Notes: generated by a model from the sequence alone, not told the origin. A DNA stretch of 64,000 nt from Narthecium ossifragum (GCA_963920575.1 OY986965.1:23554829-23618828), one strand, 5' to 3'. Positions 33,452 through 45,834 are shown, counted from the first letter of the stretch. A program made the numbers and translations.

Positions 33452-34529
33452 GGGGTTTTGGCTCTAATTTGAGGAGGTTCTTTTCTCTCTGGCTCCCTCT
33501 CTTTTCCAGCCTTCGTTCCCCCTCTATATTTTGGAGTTTTCTCCTCCAATTTCCAAGGATTTAGGGCTCAAAAGGTGGAGATCAATGGAGAAGATGGGTG
33601 AAGCCTCTCCTCCCATGGAACTTCCAACCGAGATGAGTACCTAAACTCCTCATCCTTGGGAATTCTATGATGTCTTAGGTGTTTCTTTCAGATTTCTCTT
33701 GTCATCTTTGATGTAATAACGTTTGTGAGATGGATCTTTTGTATGAATTCGGATTCAATTCTTTATTTCTTCAATAAAGTCTACTCTTGAATGGTTTGAG
33801 TATCTATATTTGCATTTAATTGCTCGAGTATTAGATGCATGCTAGGTATTTGATGAAATTCCTCAAAGAGTAGGTCATGTTAGAACCATGGCTAACTCTT
33901 GACCTTAGGATAGGATGTTGAGGTGCTAGAACCACCTCAAGCCAAAGCTATCCTATTTACCATTCTTGACTTAGATGGAGGATTGGATTAAGGTATTAAA
34001 TCCACCTCAATCCAAGACCTTAGTCATACAAAGCCTTGATTCCTTGCCAACAATAGGACCTTAAGTCGGCATTTGTTGAGCTATGATCGGATTAAAGCCT
34101 CGATCATGGATTTTCACCTTGTAATTCACACGATGAGATGATCCTAACCCGACGTCTCATTAGCGATGAGCGATACTAATCCTACGCTCGTTGATCCCTA
34201 ATTTCGACTATCTCATTTAAATGTTATTCATCTTGATTCATAGAGAAGATTTTTAGACCTAATTCGGATTAGAATTCCCTAGGACTTCTTCCTTGATAAA
34301 TCTCTTAGCCTTAAGTGCTTCTAGAATACTTTAGTTTAAACAACTTTAAAATCAATCAAATTGTTTCCAACTATTGTAGAGATTATATTGCATCCATTAA
34401 TTCAACCATCCAATTCTCCGAGGACTCGACCCGTACTCCCATTAACTACGTTGTAGTTAGCTATTAGTCCGGTTAATTGTTTTGTCCGCCGTTGATATAC
34501 TAACGACATATTTCAAGGTGAGTCAAAAA

Positions 34530-34547
34530 TGGCGCCGTTGCCGGGGA
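34530..34547 (+). promoter_or_regulatory. Primer-binding site (tRNA-Asp type)
   Basis: TGGCGCCGTTGCCGGGGA is the canonical primer site of Athila and related elements, matching the 3' end of plant tRNA-Asp. Confidence 0.9.
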
Positions 34548-34772
34548 ATTAGATTAGTTGAATTACTCAATCGATATAACTCTTTACAATTTGTTTGTTT
34601 TTTATTTCTCATATTCCAAAATAACAAAAAGAATTTTTCTTACATAGCTATTTCTTTGCATTGGTAGGTGAAACTTCCGAGTGGCGAAGCAAATCATCTA
34701 CGGATCAAGACCAAAGAGTTCTTGGACCAGCCCACCGTAAAGTATCTCTAACTTTGGGTGGTTTCTTTGTGA

Positions 34773-35597
34773 ATGAATGAAAGTGATCCTGAATTAGATA
34801 TTACTTTACAAGCATACTTAGATTCTAGAACATCTTTGTGCACACAAAAGTCTATAGCTATGGAAAACGGACATCATCCTAACAGGGATAGTGTCAACCA
34901 AGATCCCATTAATGGAGATCGTAGGAGTATGAAGGACTATTATGTTCCTTCTAATTTTGCTCCTATGTCGGGCATACAACAACCTATTATACATGCTGCC
35001 CATTATGAGTTCAAACCCCAATTTCTTCAATATCTTCCAAATTTTCATGGTTTACTTAATGAAGACCCTTACACTCATCTCGAAGAATTCTTTGAAAAGA
35101 GTTCTACGGTTAAAATTCCCAATTTACCCGAGGATGCTATGAAATTAAAATTGTTTCTATTTACTTTGAAAGGTAAAGCCAAGTATTGGCTTGGATCTTT
35201 AGAACCTCAAACAATTACTACATGGGAGCAATTACAAAGTGCTTTCTTAGAAAAATTTTACCCTATAGCCAAGACCCATGCCATGAGAACTCAAATAGCT
35301 ACATTTCGTCAATTAGATGACGAACCATTCCATGATGATTGGGATCGGTTTAGGGAACTTCTAAGGAAATGTTCTCATCACCAAATTCCAAAATGGTCTC
35401 TTGTAGACTATTTTTATAATGGCCTTAAATTACGCCACCAACAAGATGTTGATACGGCTTGTGGTGGGGTATTCATGACCAATCCTTATGAGGATTCTTG
35501 GGTATTATTTGGTAAACTTGCTATAAATTCACAAAATCATGCATTTACATCTAGAAATGTCATAGAAAATAATTCTAAAGAACAATCTCATCCCTAG
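34773..35597 (+). pseudogene. gag capsid of the plus-strand Athila-type element
   Basis: The 274-codon ORF carries the retrotransposon gag core: FLQYLPNFHGLLNEDPYTHL, KLKLFLFTLKGKAKYWLGSL and TWEQLQSAFLEKFYP. It ends at a TAG next to SHP, where a one-base indel near 35590-35597 shifts the true frame: the alternative frame continues with PRGVLELSDATRVAQQIDAL into the pol-containing ORF. Gag and pol were therefore probably one polyprotein. The start ATG at 34773 follows the primer site by about 225 bp and is a plausible natural start. Confidence 0.85.
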
Positions 35598-38500
35598 GGG
35601 AGTCCTAGAATTATCCGATGCTACACGAGTAGCACAACAAATTGATGCATTAAATAAAAAATTTGATCAAGTCCTTGCTTATTCTTTGAATCAAATTCCT
35701 AATAATTCTTCATCACCAAATTACTTGCCAACTACTCCTTCTCCTTCTTTGCCGAATTTTGCTCCTTCTCCATCAGCGGGGGAGCTATGCTTTCTTTGTT
35801 CTACACCGGGGCATAATGTGACCGATTGTCACTTAGCTCATGATTACCCCGAACTTGTCCAAGAACATATTAATGCAATATATGGACAATCTAAGCCCAA
35901 TTATAATCCATACTCTAACACTTATAATCCTGGACTTAGAGATCATCCTAATTTCTCATGGAGGAATCCCGGACAACCAATGCCACCATATAATCCAAGA
36001 CCTCCACCAATAAATAATAATAATTCAAATTACCCTAAAAAACCACATTTTCCTCCACCATCTCAACATCTAGGTCTTTATCAATCACAATCACCTCAAC
36101 CACATTTTCCTCCAACTCATGCACCAAATTATGGTCAACCATCCTATCAATCATCACATTACCAACCACGACCACCTACATGTCAAGCACCTCCACAAGC
36201 TACACAAGCACCTAAAAATGTTTCCCTTGAAGAAAAACTTCTTAAAGCATTGGATTCTTTTGAATCAAGTACCCAATTATTGCATTCTCATTCTCAATCT
36301 ATTTCTAAACTTGAAATGCAAATGGGTCAAATTGCTAACTCTTTAGCAAGGAGGGAGGAAGGTAGACTTCCAAGTCAACCTATTATGAACCCTAAAGGCC
36401 AACATTGTGTTGAGTCGACCCATGAAGAGGTACAAGCGGTAACCTCTCTAAGAAGTGGAAAGACTTATCACAATGTTGAAATGCCTAAAGAGGTGGAACA
36501 TGAACATGCATCTCCATCGTCACATATTGTTCATGATTCTCATACATCTCATAAGCCATCAAGTCATGAGTTGTTATCAAACCCTATAGAGTCAAAACCA
36601 ATGGAGAATGAACCATCTATTAAAACCTACATTCCAAAAGCTCCATTTCCATCGGCTTTAATTAATCCGTCATCACCTCCTTTTAAGAGTCAAAAGCTTG
36701 AAGATATGATGGAAATTTTTAAAAAGGTTCAAATTAATCTTCCTTTAATTGATGCTATTAAACAAATACCATCATATGCTAAATTTCTTAAAGAACTTTG
36801 TACACATAAACGCCAAACTAGGTCTCATGTGTCTAAGAAGATTCTTTTAACCGAACAAGTAAGTTCAATTCTAAAATTTGATACACCTCCTAAACTCAAG
36901 GACCCCGGAACACCAACTATTTCATGCATTATAGGGGATAAATTGATTGAAAATGCATTACTTGATTTAGGAGCAAGTGTAAATCTTTTACCCTATTCTC
37001 TATATTGTGAATATGGGATTGGGGAACTACAACCAACGGCAATGACACTTCAACTTGCCGATAGGTCCATTAAAAAACCTAGGGGCATAGTTGAAGATGT
37101 GTTGGTTAAGGTCGAACAAGCCGTTTTTTCGGTAGATTTTGTTGTTCTTGATATGGAACCCGGAATGAAACTTAAGAAAACAGTACCAATCATTTTAGGT
37201 CGCCCATTCTTAGCTACGGCTAATGCATTGATTAATTGTAGGAATGGAGTGATGACCGTCACGTTTGGGAATATGGAAATGAGATTGAATATTTTCCATG
37301 CTTCTAAATTCCCATCTAGTGATAATTATTGTTTTATAGTTGATTGTGATAATGATAATGATAATGATTGTTTTGGTGATGATGTGGATGAAGTAATATC
37401 CACTATGTTTGAAAAGGAGAAATTGGATGAATGTTTGTGTGATGATTTGACAACGATGATTGATAATGGCTTGACCTTGTGTGATGGAGTTGATAATTCT
37501 ATGGTTGAAATGGATTTATGCGATGATGTATGTGAAGTTTCGATGAGAAAACCTTATTTTGAACCATTGCCTACCACATCATCTTTTCCTTCGCTTCTCT
37601 CACTAGTACAACCTCCAATCTTAGAGTTGAAGCCTCTTCCTTCGAACCTCAAATATGCATTTCTTGGATCTAACTCCACCCTACCGGTAATCATTTCTTC
37701 ATCTTTGTCAAGTTCACAAGAGGAGGAATTATTGAAAATACTTAACATGCATAAGAGAGCGATTGGGTGGTCAATCGCTGATCTTAGAGGCATTGATCCT
37801 ACCATATGTATGCATCGCATTAATCTTGAGGACGAATCTAAAACGGTAAGGGAATTTCAAAGAAGGTTGAACCCTAATATGAAAGAAGTGGTTTTAAAAG
37901 AAGTGGTTAAACTCTTGGATGCGGGTATTATTTACCCCATTTCGGATTCAAAATGGGTGAGTCCTACTCAAGTGATGCCAAAGAAATCGGGCATCACCGT
38001 AATAAAAAATGAAAAAGGAGAAAGCATCACTACTCGTCAAACCACGGGTTGGCGAGTATGTATTGATTATAGAAAATTAAATTCTTTCACTAGAAAAGAT
38101 CATTTTCCACTTCCATTTATTGATCAAATCTTGGAAAGATTGGCGGGGCAAAGTTACTATTGTTTTCTTGATGGATATTCGGGCTATAATCAAATAGCCA
38201 TTGATCCTAGAGATCAAGAGAAAACTACATTTACATGTCCTTTCGGCACTTTTTCATACCGAAGAATGCCTTTTGGTTTGTGTAACGCACCGGCAACCTT
38301 TCAAAGATGTATGATTTCAATCTTTGGAGATATGATTGAACATTTTTTAGAAATTTTCATGGATGACTTCTCCGTTTTTGGACAAACATTTGAATCTTGC
38401 TTGACAAATCTTAAAAATGTTTTAAAAAGATGTGAAGAGACCTACTTAGTTTTAAGTTGGGAGAAAAGCCACTTTATGGTCCAAGAGGGTATTGTCTTGG

Positions 38501-38625
38501 GACATGTGATTTCTAAAAGAGGAATTGAAGTCGATAAAGCTAAACTTGAAATCATTTCAAAACTTCCACCTCCTTCGTCGGTTCGACAAATTCGTTCTTT
38601 TTTAGGCCATGCGGGTTTTTACTGA
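35598..38625 (+). pseudogene. gag zinc knuckle, protease and reverse transcriptase (Athila-type)
   Basis: From the first ATG at 35686 the frame is open for 979 codons. An intact CCHC knuckle, CFLCSTPGHNVTDC, is at 35788-35829. A Pro/Asn/Gln-rich linker follows, then protease with active site LLDLGASVNLLP (near 36960-36995) and the closing ILGRPFLATA. An acidic, Asn/Asp-rich stretch (about 37320-37520) precedes the RT. The RT keeps its catalytic residues: FLDGYSGYNQI and FMDDFSVFG (38356-38367). TGA at 38623-38625 interrupts it in the connection ([17 protein letters not shown]), one step from CGA. Confidence 0.88.
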
Positions 38626-39462
38626 CGTTTTATCAAAGATTTTAGTAAAATCTCACGGCCTTTATGTACCTTGCTTGCAAAGGAGGCACCGTTTATTTTT
38701 GATGACTCATGTCTTCAAGCCTTTACCATTCTTCGTGATGCTCTTTCCTCGGCTCCTATTGTTCATCCACCGGACTATTCACTTCCATTCAAATTAATGT
38801 GTGATGCATCCGATTTTGCTTTGGGTGCCGTGTTGGAACAACGGGTTGACAAACTTCCCCGTGTGATTTGTTATGCAAGTAAAACTTTGATTGATGCCCA
38901 ACTTAATTACACCACAATTGAAAAAGAACTTTTAGCGGTGATTTTTGCACTTGAAAAATTCCGATCGTATCTTCTTGGATCAAAAGTCATCATTTTCACC
39001 GATCATGCTGCCTTGAGATATTTAGTGACCAAAAAAGATTCAAAGCCTAGACTAATTCGTTGGGTTTTACTTCTTCAAGAATTTGATTTTGAATTAAGAG
39101 ATAAGAAGAGATCGTCTAATGTTGTTGCCAATCATCTCTCTCGGCTTCCATCCGATGTTATTCTTGATTCGACACCAGTTCATGATACATTTCTCGATGA
39201 ATTTCTTTTAGCAATTAGTCAAGCATGCAATCCATGGTTTGCTCATATTGTCAACTATTTAGTCACCGGCCAAATTCCAACCTCTTGGTCTAAGGGTGAC
39301 CGAACCAAGTTCTTTTCTCACATCAACTCCTATTTTTGGCATGATCCTTACCTATTCAAACGTTGCCCCGATCAAATGCTAAGAAAATGCGTTCCGGAAT
39401 CGGAAATCGCGTCTATTCTCACATTTTGCCATTCCCACCCGTGTGGAAGGCACTTTTTGTGA
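38626..39462 (+). pseudogene. RNase H and integrase zinc finger start (Athila-type)
   Basis: Same frame as the RT. RNase H motifs are present: [47 protein letters not shown] and [10 protein letters not shown] (VADHLSRL in most relatives). The integrase begins with [23 protein letters not shown] 39460-39462 follows and the frame continues directly. Confidence 0.85.
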
Positions 39463-40536
39463 AGAAAGACCACGGCAAAAATCTTTGAATGTGGTTTTTA
39501 TTGGCCAACGATTTTTAAAGATTCCCATAATTTTGCTAAATCTTGTCTTAGATGCCAAGAAGTTGGCACAATTTCTAAAAAAGATGAAATGCCCCAACAT
39601 CCTATTCTAGTATGTGAAATTTTTGATGTTTGGGGGATAGACTTCATGGGACCATTTCCTCCTTCGAATGGGTATTCCTATATCTTAGTAGGAGTTGATT
39701 ATATGTCTAAATGGGTTGAAGCAATACCCACTAAGACTAATGATCACAAAGTTGTGTTGAAATTTGTTCAAGCTAATATTTTTACACGCTTTGGATTTCC
39801 TAGAGTGATCATAAGTGATGGGGGATCTCACTTTACAAATCATCATTTTAATGCCTTGCTTAAGAAATACGACATTACACACAAAGTAGCCACTCCTTAT
39901 CACCCTCAAACAAGTGGCCAAGTGGAAGTTTCAAATCGGCAAATTAAGCGTATTTTAGAGAAAATTGTTAGAATTGACCGGAAAGATTGGACGTTAAAGC
40001 TCAATGATGCATTATGGGCGTATAGAACCGCGTATAAGACATCAATTGGGATCTCACCATTCCGATTGGTCTTTGGCAAACCATGCCATCTACCGGTGGA
40101 AATTCAACATCGGGCCTATTGGGCTATTAAACAACTTAATTATGAACCAAATGATACATCAAGCCATAGGAAACTTCAAATAAATGAATTGGAGGAACTT
40201 AGAAATGAAGCATATGAAAACTCCATGATTTATAAAGCTCACACCAAAGAGTTGCATGATAAATTTATTAAACGAAAAACATTCACAGTTGGAGAAAAAG
40301 TTTGGCTCTTTAATGCACGCCTTCGGCTTTTTCCGGGCAAACTGAAATCAAGATGGACTGGACCATTTGTGATTACTAAAATTTTTCCCCATGGAACTAT
40401 AGAAATTCAACATCCAAAATCTGAGCATAGGTTCATGGTAAATGGCCAACGATTGAAGCATATTGATAATGCCGGTATGGATCTTCCCATAGAGGCTACA
40501 ATGATGTTGGAAGTACCCCAAGAGTGTCAAAATTGA
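39463..40536 (+). pseudogene. integrase (Athila-type)
   Basis: The zinc finger completes with FAKSCLRCQ (near 39535-39560). The catalytic core keeps D ([11 protein letters not shown]), D ([11 protein letters not shown]) and E ([17 protein letters not shown]). The C-terminal GPF module ([16 protein letters not shown]) and NGQRLKHI end are present; the ORF stops naturally at 40536. It has no env-like gene downstream. Confidence 0.88.
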
Positions 40537-40908
40537 TTTGTGAGGATTAGTTCGGTTGTAGATTGCATATATGAGTGTTTTTCTTCTTGAGACTGTATGC
40601 ATGTATGATCTTTTTCGTGTTTTGTTCAATGCATGATTGATTTTAGTGTATTTCTGTTATCTGTATTTCTGTTGTTTAGTGTATGTAGTTTTTATTTTTG
40701 ATTTTGGGAGTGTTCATTGTTGTTTGAGTGAAAAATTGTGTATGTTTGATCTTGACTCAAGGCATTCATGAGTGTATTTGTGATTGTGCTACTCTATTTT
40801 TCATGAATGATTGAGATTGAGGTGAAATAGAAGTTAGAATTCATCTTGGAGTGAAATCTTGTATTTTTATACCAGTTTTAGGATGCTTTAAAATTCACGC
40901 TCCAGGGT
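40537..40908. other. 3' flank of the Athila-type element
   Basis: T-rich sequence with no ORF, no copy of the 5' LTR and no obvious polypurine tract. The element appears truncated here, or a later LTR-containing sequence replaced its end. Confidence 0.5.
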
Positions 40909-41606
40909 GGATCGATCCACATTAATTAGGATCGATCCACATTTTTCTTTCAGAAAACACAATACTTGGTGAGACAATTTGGATCGATCCAAATTGTCCT
41001 GGATCGATCCGGAACCGTGTGTTCAGATCGATACAAACCCTTGTTTGGATCGATCCAATATGACCTCAAAAAAGGGCCGTTCTGTCACTGGTTGGATTGA
41101 TCCACATTTAATTTGGATCGATCCAAATTGTCTTGAATCTATCCAGAACCGTGTGTTCGGATCGATACATACCCTTGTTTGGATCGATCCAACATGACAT
41201 CAAAAAAAGGCCGTTCTGTCACCATTTGGATCGATCCTTGTCTAATTGGGATCGATCCAAATCCTTGCCACGTCACTCAAGTCACCATCTGCGATCATGA
41301 CACGTGTTTGGGATCGATCCAAGTCCTAATTGGATCGATCCAAACTCCACTAAAAACACACTTATAGGCTTTGGTGCGTCAGTTAGGTCAGTTCTCTCCC
41401 ATTTCCTCCTCCGACGCTCTCCCGTCTCTCTTCTTCTCTCTCACATCTCCGGCGATTACCGACGTTCCTAGCTACCAGTGAAGCCTCTGGAATACAATTG
41501 TTTAAATTATTTATCTTTTCCGCTTTGTATCGCGCCGGTTGATGATGAATAGTGTTAGGACCCTCACGCCCCGTCCTGGATGGGTTTTCTGGGTCGGGGT
41601 GTGACA
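40909..41606 (+). repeat. LTR-like fragment with palindrome pairs, ending GGGTGTGACA
   Basis: The right end (about 41506-41606) matches the terminal sequence of the Tekay-like LTRs (compare the reverse complement of 24247-24340): TCTGGGTCGGGGTGTGACA. Upstream are GGATCGATCC-type motifs in pairs starting at 40909/40929, 40981/41001, 41025/41047, 41094/41115/41135, 41159/41181, 41228/41249 and 41311/41332. One 134-bp block is tandemly duplicated (motifs at 40981 and 41115). I find no left end with TG or target duplication, so whether this is one LTR or two fused pieces is open. Confidence 0.6.
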
Positions 41607-42169
41607 GAAGCAGTCGGTGACATCGTGCTTTGTTCACATTTCCCGTGAGATGAATTCCCTGACTTATGAGATGGCGAGTTGGGCAAGGTGGTCAACGACC
41701 ATTTAAATGGGAGGTTGTAGTTATGTTTCCCCTCCTCTTCCCCTCCCCTTCTTTCTTTGTATTTTTCTCTTCTTTTGTAACCCAGCCCCAGGCTCATCTA
41801 ACCAAAAAATAGAAGGGTAATTTGGAGACCGCACCATAAAAATGAATTTATCCCCTTAAAAAAACACTACTCATAACATTTGGGACCTTAACACCATTTT
41901 AAGATACAAAAGACATATATACCCTTCTCTCCACTAATCTCACCACATCATCCCCTTTAACCTCGCATCCACCCCTCAACACCACTCCGGGAACCACCAC
42001 CCCCATCCCCCCCGGCTCCTCTCCTCCTTCCCCCTCCTCTAGACCCGACAACACCCCCTCCCTCCGGCTCCTCTAATCCTCCCTCCTCTAGCCCAGCAAC
42101 ACCAACACCCCCCCCCCCCCCCCCCCCCCGTAGGCACTCAAAAATAAAACCAATACTCCTTAAAATAAA
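41607..42169. other. Spacer with C-rich tract and C22 homopolymer
   Basis: No gene. CT- and C-rich from about 41940, ending in 22 consecutive C at 42108-42129. The homopolymer lies next to the outer edge of the minus-strand Athila-type LTR and may mark a sequencing or assembly weak point. Confidence 0.6.
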
Positions 42170-43725
42170 TGTAGTAGTGCGAGTACGAGTTGATCCCACA
42201 AAGAGTGTTTAGCCTAGGTTTTGTGATATGTGAACAAAGATGGGGGGTTTTGAGTAAAAAAAAACAAAATAGAAATAATCTAAATTGAAAAAACGAATTC
42301 AATCAAGAGAACAAATCTTGGTCTAAGTCAACATCCACCATCGGAATTCATATAACTGATCATTGATGCAAGTATATATCAATTCATACCATGAATATTC
42401 ACCGTTCGAATTGAATTCGAATCACTCCTCAATCATAGATAATTAGAAACAAGCGATCTAATCAACCCTAACTACTAAACAACCTAAGACAAGCGCTGTA
42501 GATTTAATCTAGTAGCAACCTTAAGAATAAGGAGATCGATGAAGCTAAACAACACAAGCACACGCTGTTGGATTTAATCTAGTCGAATATTCTTTCTAAG
42601 ATCTATTAATCTCTAAAACGCAGTAAATCAATAGATCTCAATTCCTTCGCAGATTAGAGGGATCAAACAATTACGGATTTGATATCCAACCTAGCAGTAG
42701 ATCGTAATGAATAATAAACTAGTAGGCCTCCTAGCAATTAGACGAGACAACCATGAATATTTAGTCACAGAAGAACATCCAATACTCAAGTATAAACTGA
42801 ACAATAAAAATAGATTAGATCTCACAGTTTCATTGATTCCGAGGTTTCAGTCTCCTTGACCAAGAATCAAGATTAAGCCACGCAAGGCCATTAAGAACAA
42901 TCCTCAAAAGATTCCAATAAGCAAGAGGAAACCTAGGAAAAATATAAAAGAATAAAAAGTAGCAATCAAAAGTATCTAGGAATCCCCCCTCAAACCCCAG
43001 AAAGAGTCCTATTTATAGCCTTAAGTGTCTCCATCCTCGGATTAGTTTTGAACCGTTGATTTTCTTCACTGCAAGGTAAGATCGATCCTTCCATGGGTGT
43101 AGGATCGATCCTTTGATATCAAAATCTTCAATTTCTGGCTACGTCTGAGGAAGATCGATCCTTCCATAGGTATAAGATCGATCCTTCTCAGTAGGATGGA
43201 TCCTTCTATAGAGTAGGATGGATCCTTCTATAAAAGAAAGATTGATCCTTTGCATCGGTGATTTCCTCAATCTTCTCGAGTGAAAGGAGGATCGATCCTA
43301 CTGTGATCATCTGAAAAGTATGTGTTCTGTCAGGTCTGTCTGCATAAGAGGATCGATCCTTTTAGGGAGAAGGATCGATCTTTTTTTCCTGAGTATTTAC
43401 TGTTTTGCCATCCAGACTGCGCCATTGGTACTAAAATTTCCGTAACTTTTTCTAGAAAACTCGGAATCACAAACCGTAAATTTCTCCAGAAACTGGACTT
43501 CAAGAGCTTTTCAACCATATATGGCATATCATTTGGTTCTTCATCAGCAGGTACAGTTTAATCTTTAAAGTTGATCCATATACTCTTTTCAGCTTCTTTT
43601 CGAACTTTAGGACTTCAATTGCATTTTAAATCAAAATATAAGAATAATTAGTGTATTTAGATACCAAATAAGCACAGGAGACTAACTATTAAGGGATAAA
43701 AATATAACATTATGCATCATCATCA
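42170..43725 (-). repeat. 3' LTR of the minus-strand Athila-type element
   Basis: On the minus strand it starts TGATGATGATGC directly after the polypurine tract and ends near CGCACTACTACA at 42170; the outer edge is uncertain by some 40 bp. TATA box on the minus strand at 43010-43017 (TATAAATA). Palindrome pairs 43079-43381 lie just upstream of the TATA box. No coding region. Confidence 0.65.
43079..43381. repeat. GATCGATCC palindromes in pairs 22-23 bp apart
   Basis: Starts: 43079/43102, 43152/43175, 43194/43216/43239, 43289 (single) and 43350/43372, with spacings 23, 23, 22, 23 and 22. Two neighbours share the same variant GGATGGATCC. The array ends about 60 bp upstream of the TATA box, as in the plus-strand Athila-type LTR. 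Confidence 0.88.
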
Positions 43726-43741
43726 AATTCCCCCACACTTA
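43726..43741 (-). promoter_or_regulatory. Polypurine tract of the minus-strand Athila-type element
   Basis: On the minus strand AAGTGTGGGGGAATTT immediately precedes the TGATGATG LTR start. Confidence 0.7.
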
Positions 43742-45223
43742 GCTTTTGCTCGTCCTCGGGCAAAACTAAAATTTACTCTACTCAACATATCAAACTTGCA
43801 ACGCCATCAACAAAGAACAATCAAGCTTTTCACAAAACTCATAACATATCATGAACAAACATTTTTAGACAACTTAAAAATCAATCAGTAAGCATTTTCA
43901 CTTGAATATGCAGCAAACTAAAATAAGTAGACCCTCATGGAAATTAATACTCAACTCTCATGTGTTTGAAGGGTATGTATTTCACTCAAATTCATTCTAA
44001 TGAAAATGATCTACCATAAGCTTGCATATCTTCTCATTCTCCACATTAGAATCACATGCATAACACGAATCATAAGGACTTCAAAAGGTTGTAATGGGGT
44101 CCAGGATTAAGGTGGGAAATATTTGGGAATGTAGCTCAAAAGCCAATGGAACTAATGGAGCAAAAATGCATCAGTCATACATGTATAACCAAACACTCCA
44201 TTCAACAACTTTCTCAATTTGACTTTGACATACTCAAACCATATAACATTACTACATTGGCAAAGAGATTGCTCATAGGAATACTTTTTAACCTTTTTAG
44301 GGAACAATCTTTTGCAAAAACATCCACCTTTGTAAAGATCATACATAAACATACCCCTTTCTTGGAGTATTAGGAGGATTCGTAAACACATATTGTAACA
44401 TGAGAAACAGTTTCCTCCTTCACTTTCTTTTCTTCTTTTCTTTTTTTCATTTTTTTTTCAATCATAGCCATACCACAAATCCAAACACCCACGTACTTGA
44501 AACTTGCACACCCATACATGTCATAATGATGATCAATGCTCCACTAGTTTTATGGCTTGGGTAACGGAAATATTTTTTTCAGGTTTACAGCTTATAATGT
44601 GGGTTAACAATGAAGTCAATAAAACTAAAAGGTGTTTAGCAAAAAGGAAAATTTAATCACAAGGTAGGCTATTTGGCTTATGTAGCTTATAACAAAGATG
44701 GCCTTAATCATGTTCATGTATACATGTGTCAATGTGACCTCGAATAGAATCAAAGCAAGTTCTAGAGAAACAAATACATGGAAGAATATCTCTCATGAAA
44801 GGAAATAGTGAGACGGATATGAATGTGTCAGTCTAAAGGCTCAAAATCTCACCAGCTTTTGTCTACTAAATTTAGTCACTACCATCTCAAGGAAAATAAC
44901 TCAACTAATTCATTCTAAGTCAGCAAGATTACTCATTCAATCATGTTATAAATATGTCAAGCTTAATTAGTTCTCGCTCATGGCAAATGCAACCTAGATC
45001 TCCTCCCCCACACTTGAAACCGACATTGTCCCTAATGTAAGGTGGAATGCAAAGAGAAGGCAAAAATAACTAAAATGGAAATGCGAAAATAAAAAGAGAA
45101 AGGAACGAACTCTCCTTGGGTTGCCTCCCAGGCAGCGCCTTTGTTTATTGTCATTGGCTCGACTTCATGCTTTCTTCTTCAATCAGTATAAGTTGGCTCC
45201 TCAAGGTCCAATTTTTCCACCTT
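43742..45223 (-). other. 3' untranslated region of the minus-strand Athila-type element
   Basis: No env-like ORF is found between integrase and LTR. On the minus strand, CGCTGCCTGGGAGGCAACCC (about 45118-45137), which I know as a conserved block downstream of integrase in such elements, is present. A second GTGTGGGGGAGG purine tract lies near 45005. Confidence 0.7.
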
Positions 45224-45834
45224 TTATGTTTGAACGCCTTCATAGAAAGGTTTAAGTCGATGGCCATTCACCGTGAACATTTTGGAAGTGGCTAAACTTT
45301 GAATTTCAACTGCACCATGAGAAAAAATATTAGTAACAATAAAAGGTCCAATCCAATGAGAACGCAACTTACCTGAAAACAAACATAGGCGTGCTTGGTA
45401 AATGAGGACTTTTTGACCAACTTTAAACTCCTTTCTAGAGATCATCTTGTCATGAAAAGCTTTTGTCGTTTCCTTGTAAATCCTAACACTCTCATAGGCA
45501 TCGTTGCGAATTTCCTCTAATTCTTGTAGTTGCAAATTCCTGTGTTCTCCACTCTCATCTTCATGTTAAAGCTCTTGATAGCCCAATAGGCCTTATGTTC
45601 TAACTCAACTGGAAGGTGACATGGTTTCCCAAACACCAAATGATAAGGTGACATACCAATGAGTGTCTTATATGCAGTCTTATATGCAGTCCTATATGCC
45701 CACAAAGCATCATCCAAACGCAAACTCCAATCTTTTCTATTTGGATTTACCGTCTTTCATTGATGGACTTGATCTCTCGATTTGACACTTCTGCTTGCCC
45801 ACTAGTTTGCGGATGATAGGCGGTTGACACCTTA
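45224..45834 (-). pseudogene. integrase C-terminal part (minus-strand Athila-type)
   Basis: On the minus strand it starts at [20 protein letters not shown] (catalytic Glu present), then frameshifts near 45740 and 45530 split it. Open segments 45723-45517 ([32 protein letters not shown]) and 45535-45224 ([37 protein letters not shown]) follow. A 12-bp duplication repeats TAYK. The N-terminal part is at 57118-57455, separated by the PIF/Harbinger-like insertion. Confidence 0.85.

Larger units (their letters stand above)
32884..34525 (+). repeat. 5' LTR of the plus-strand Athila-type element
   Basis: The inferred LTR begins TGATAAGTCAC and ends GAGTCA a few bases before the primer site. With no second copy in the window the edges are inferred from TG/CA ends and primer-site position. 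It has a palindrome array (33052-33380) and a TATA box (33444-33451), then a transcribed part with no coding potential. Confidence 0.68.
32884..40870 (+). mobile_element. Athila-lineage Ty3/gypsy element, no 3' LTR visible
   Basis: It has a 5' LTR, a tRNA-Asp-type primer site, gag with a zinc knuckle, protease, RT, RNase H and integrase on the plus strand. Gag and pol wording ([48 protein letters not shown]) places it in the Athila lineage. The pol frame has two stops and gag one frameshift. After the integrase (40536) I find neither an env-like ORF nor a copy of the 5' LTR. The right boundary is approximate; unrelated LTR-like sequence with palindrome pairs begins by 40909. Confidence 0.85.

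Noticed and set aside
34530..34547. Match to a tRNA 3' end as a tRNA gene
   Set aside because: Only the primer-binding complement is present; no cloverleaf follows. The same applies at 564, 24232 and 53116.
40537..41606. Env-like gene expected downstream of Athila integrase
   Set aside because: No ORF of useful length or membrane-type sequence is present here or at 43742-45223.
40539..41606. A complete solo LTR from TGTGAGGATT (40539) to GTGTGACA (41606)
   Set aside because: Flanking 5-mers (TGATT and GAAGC) do not match, and the left start does not otherwise resemble the Tekay-like LTR start.
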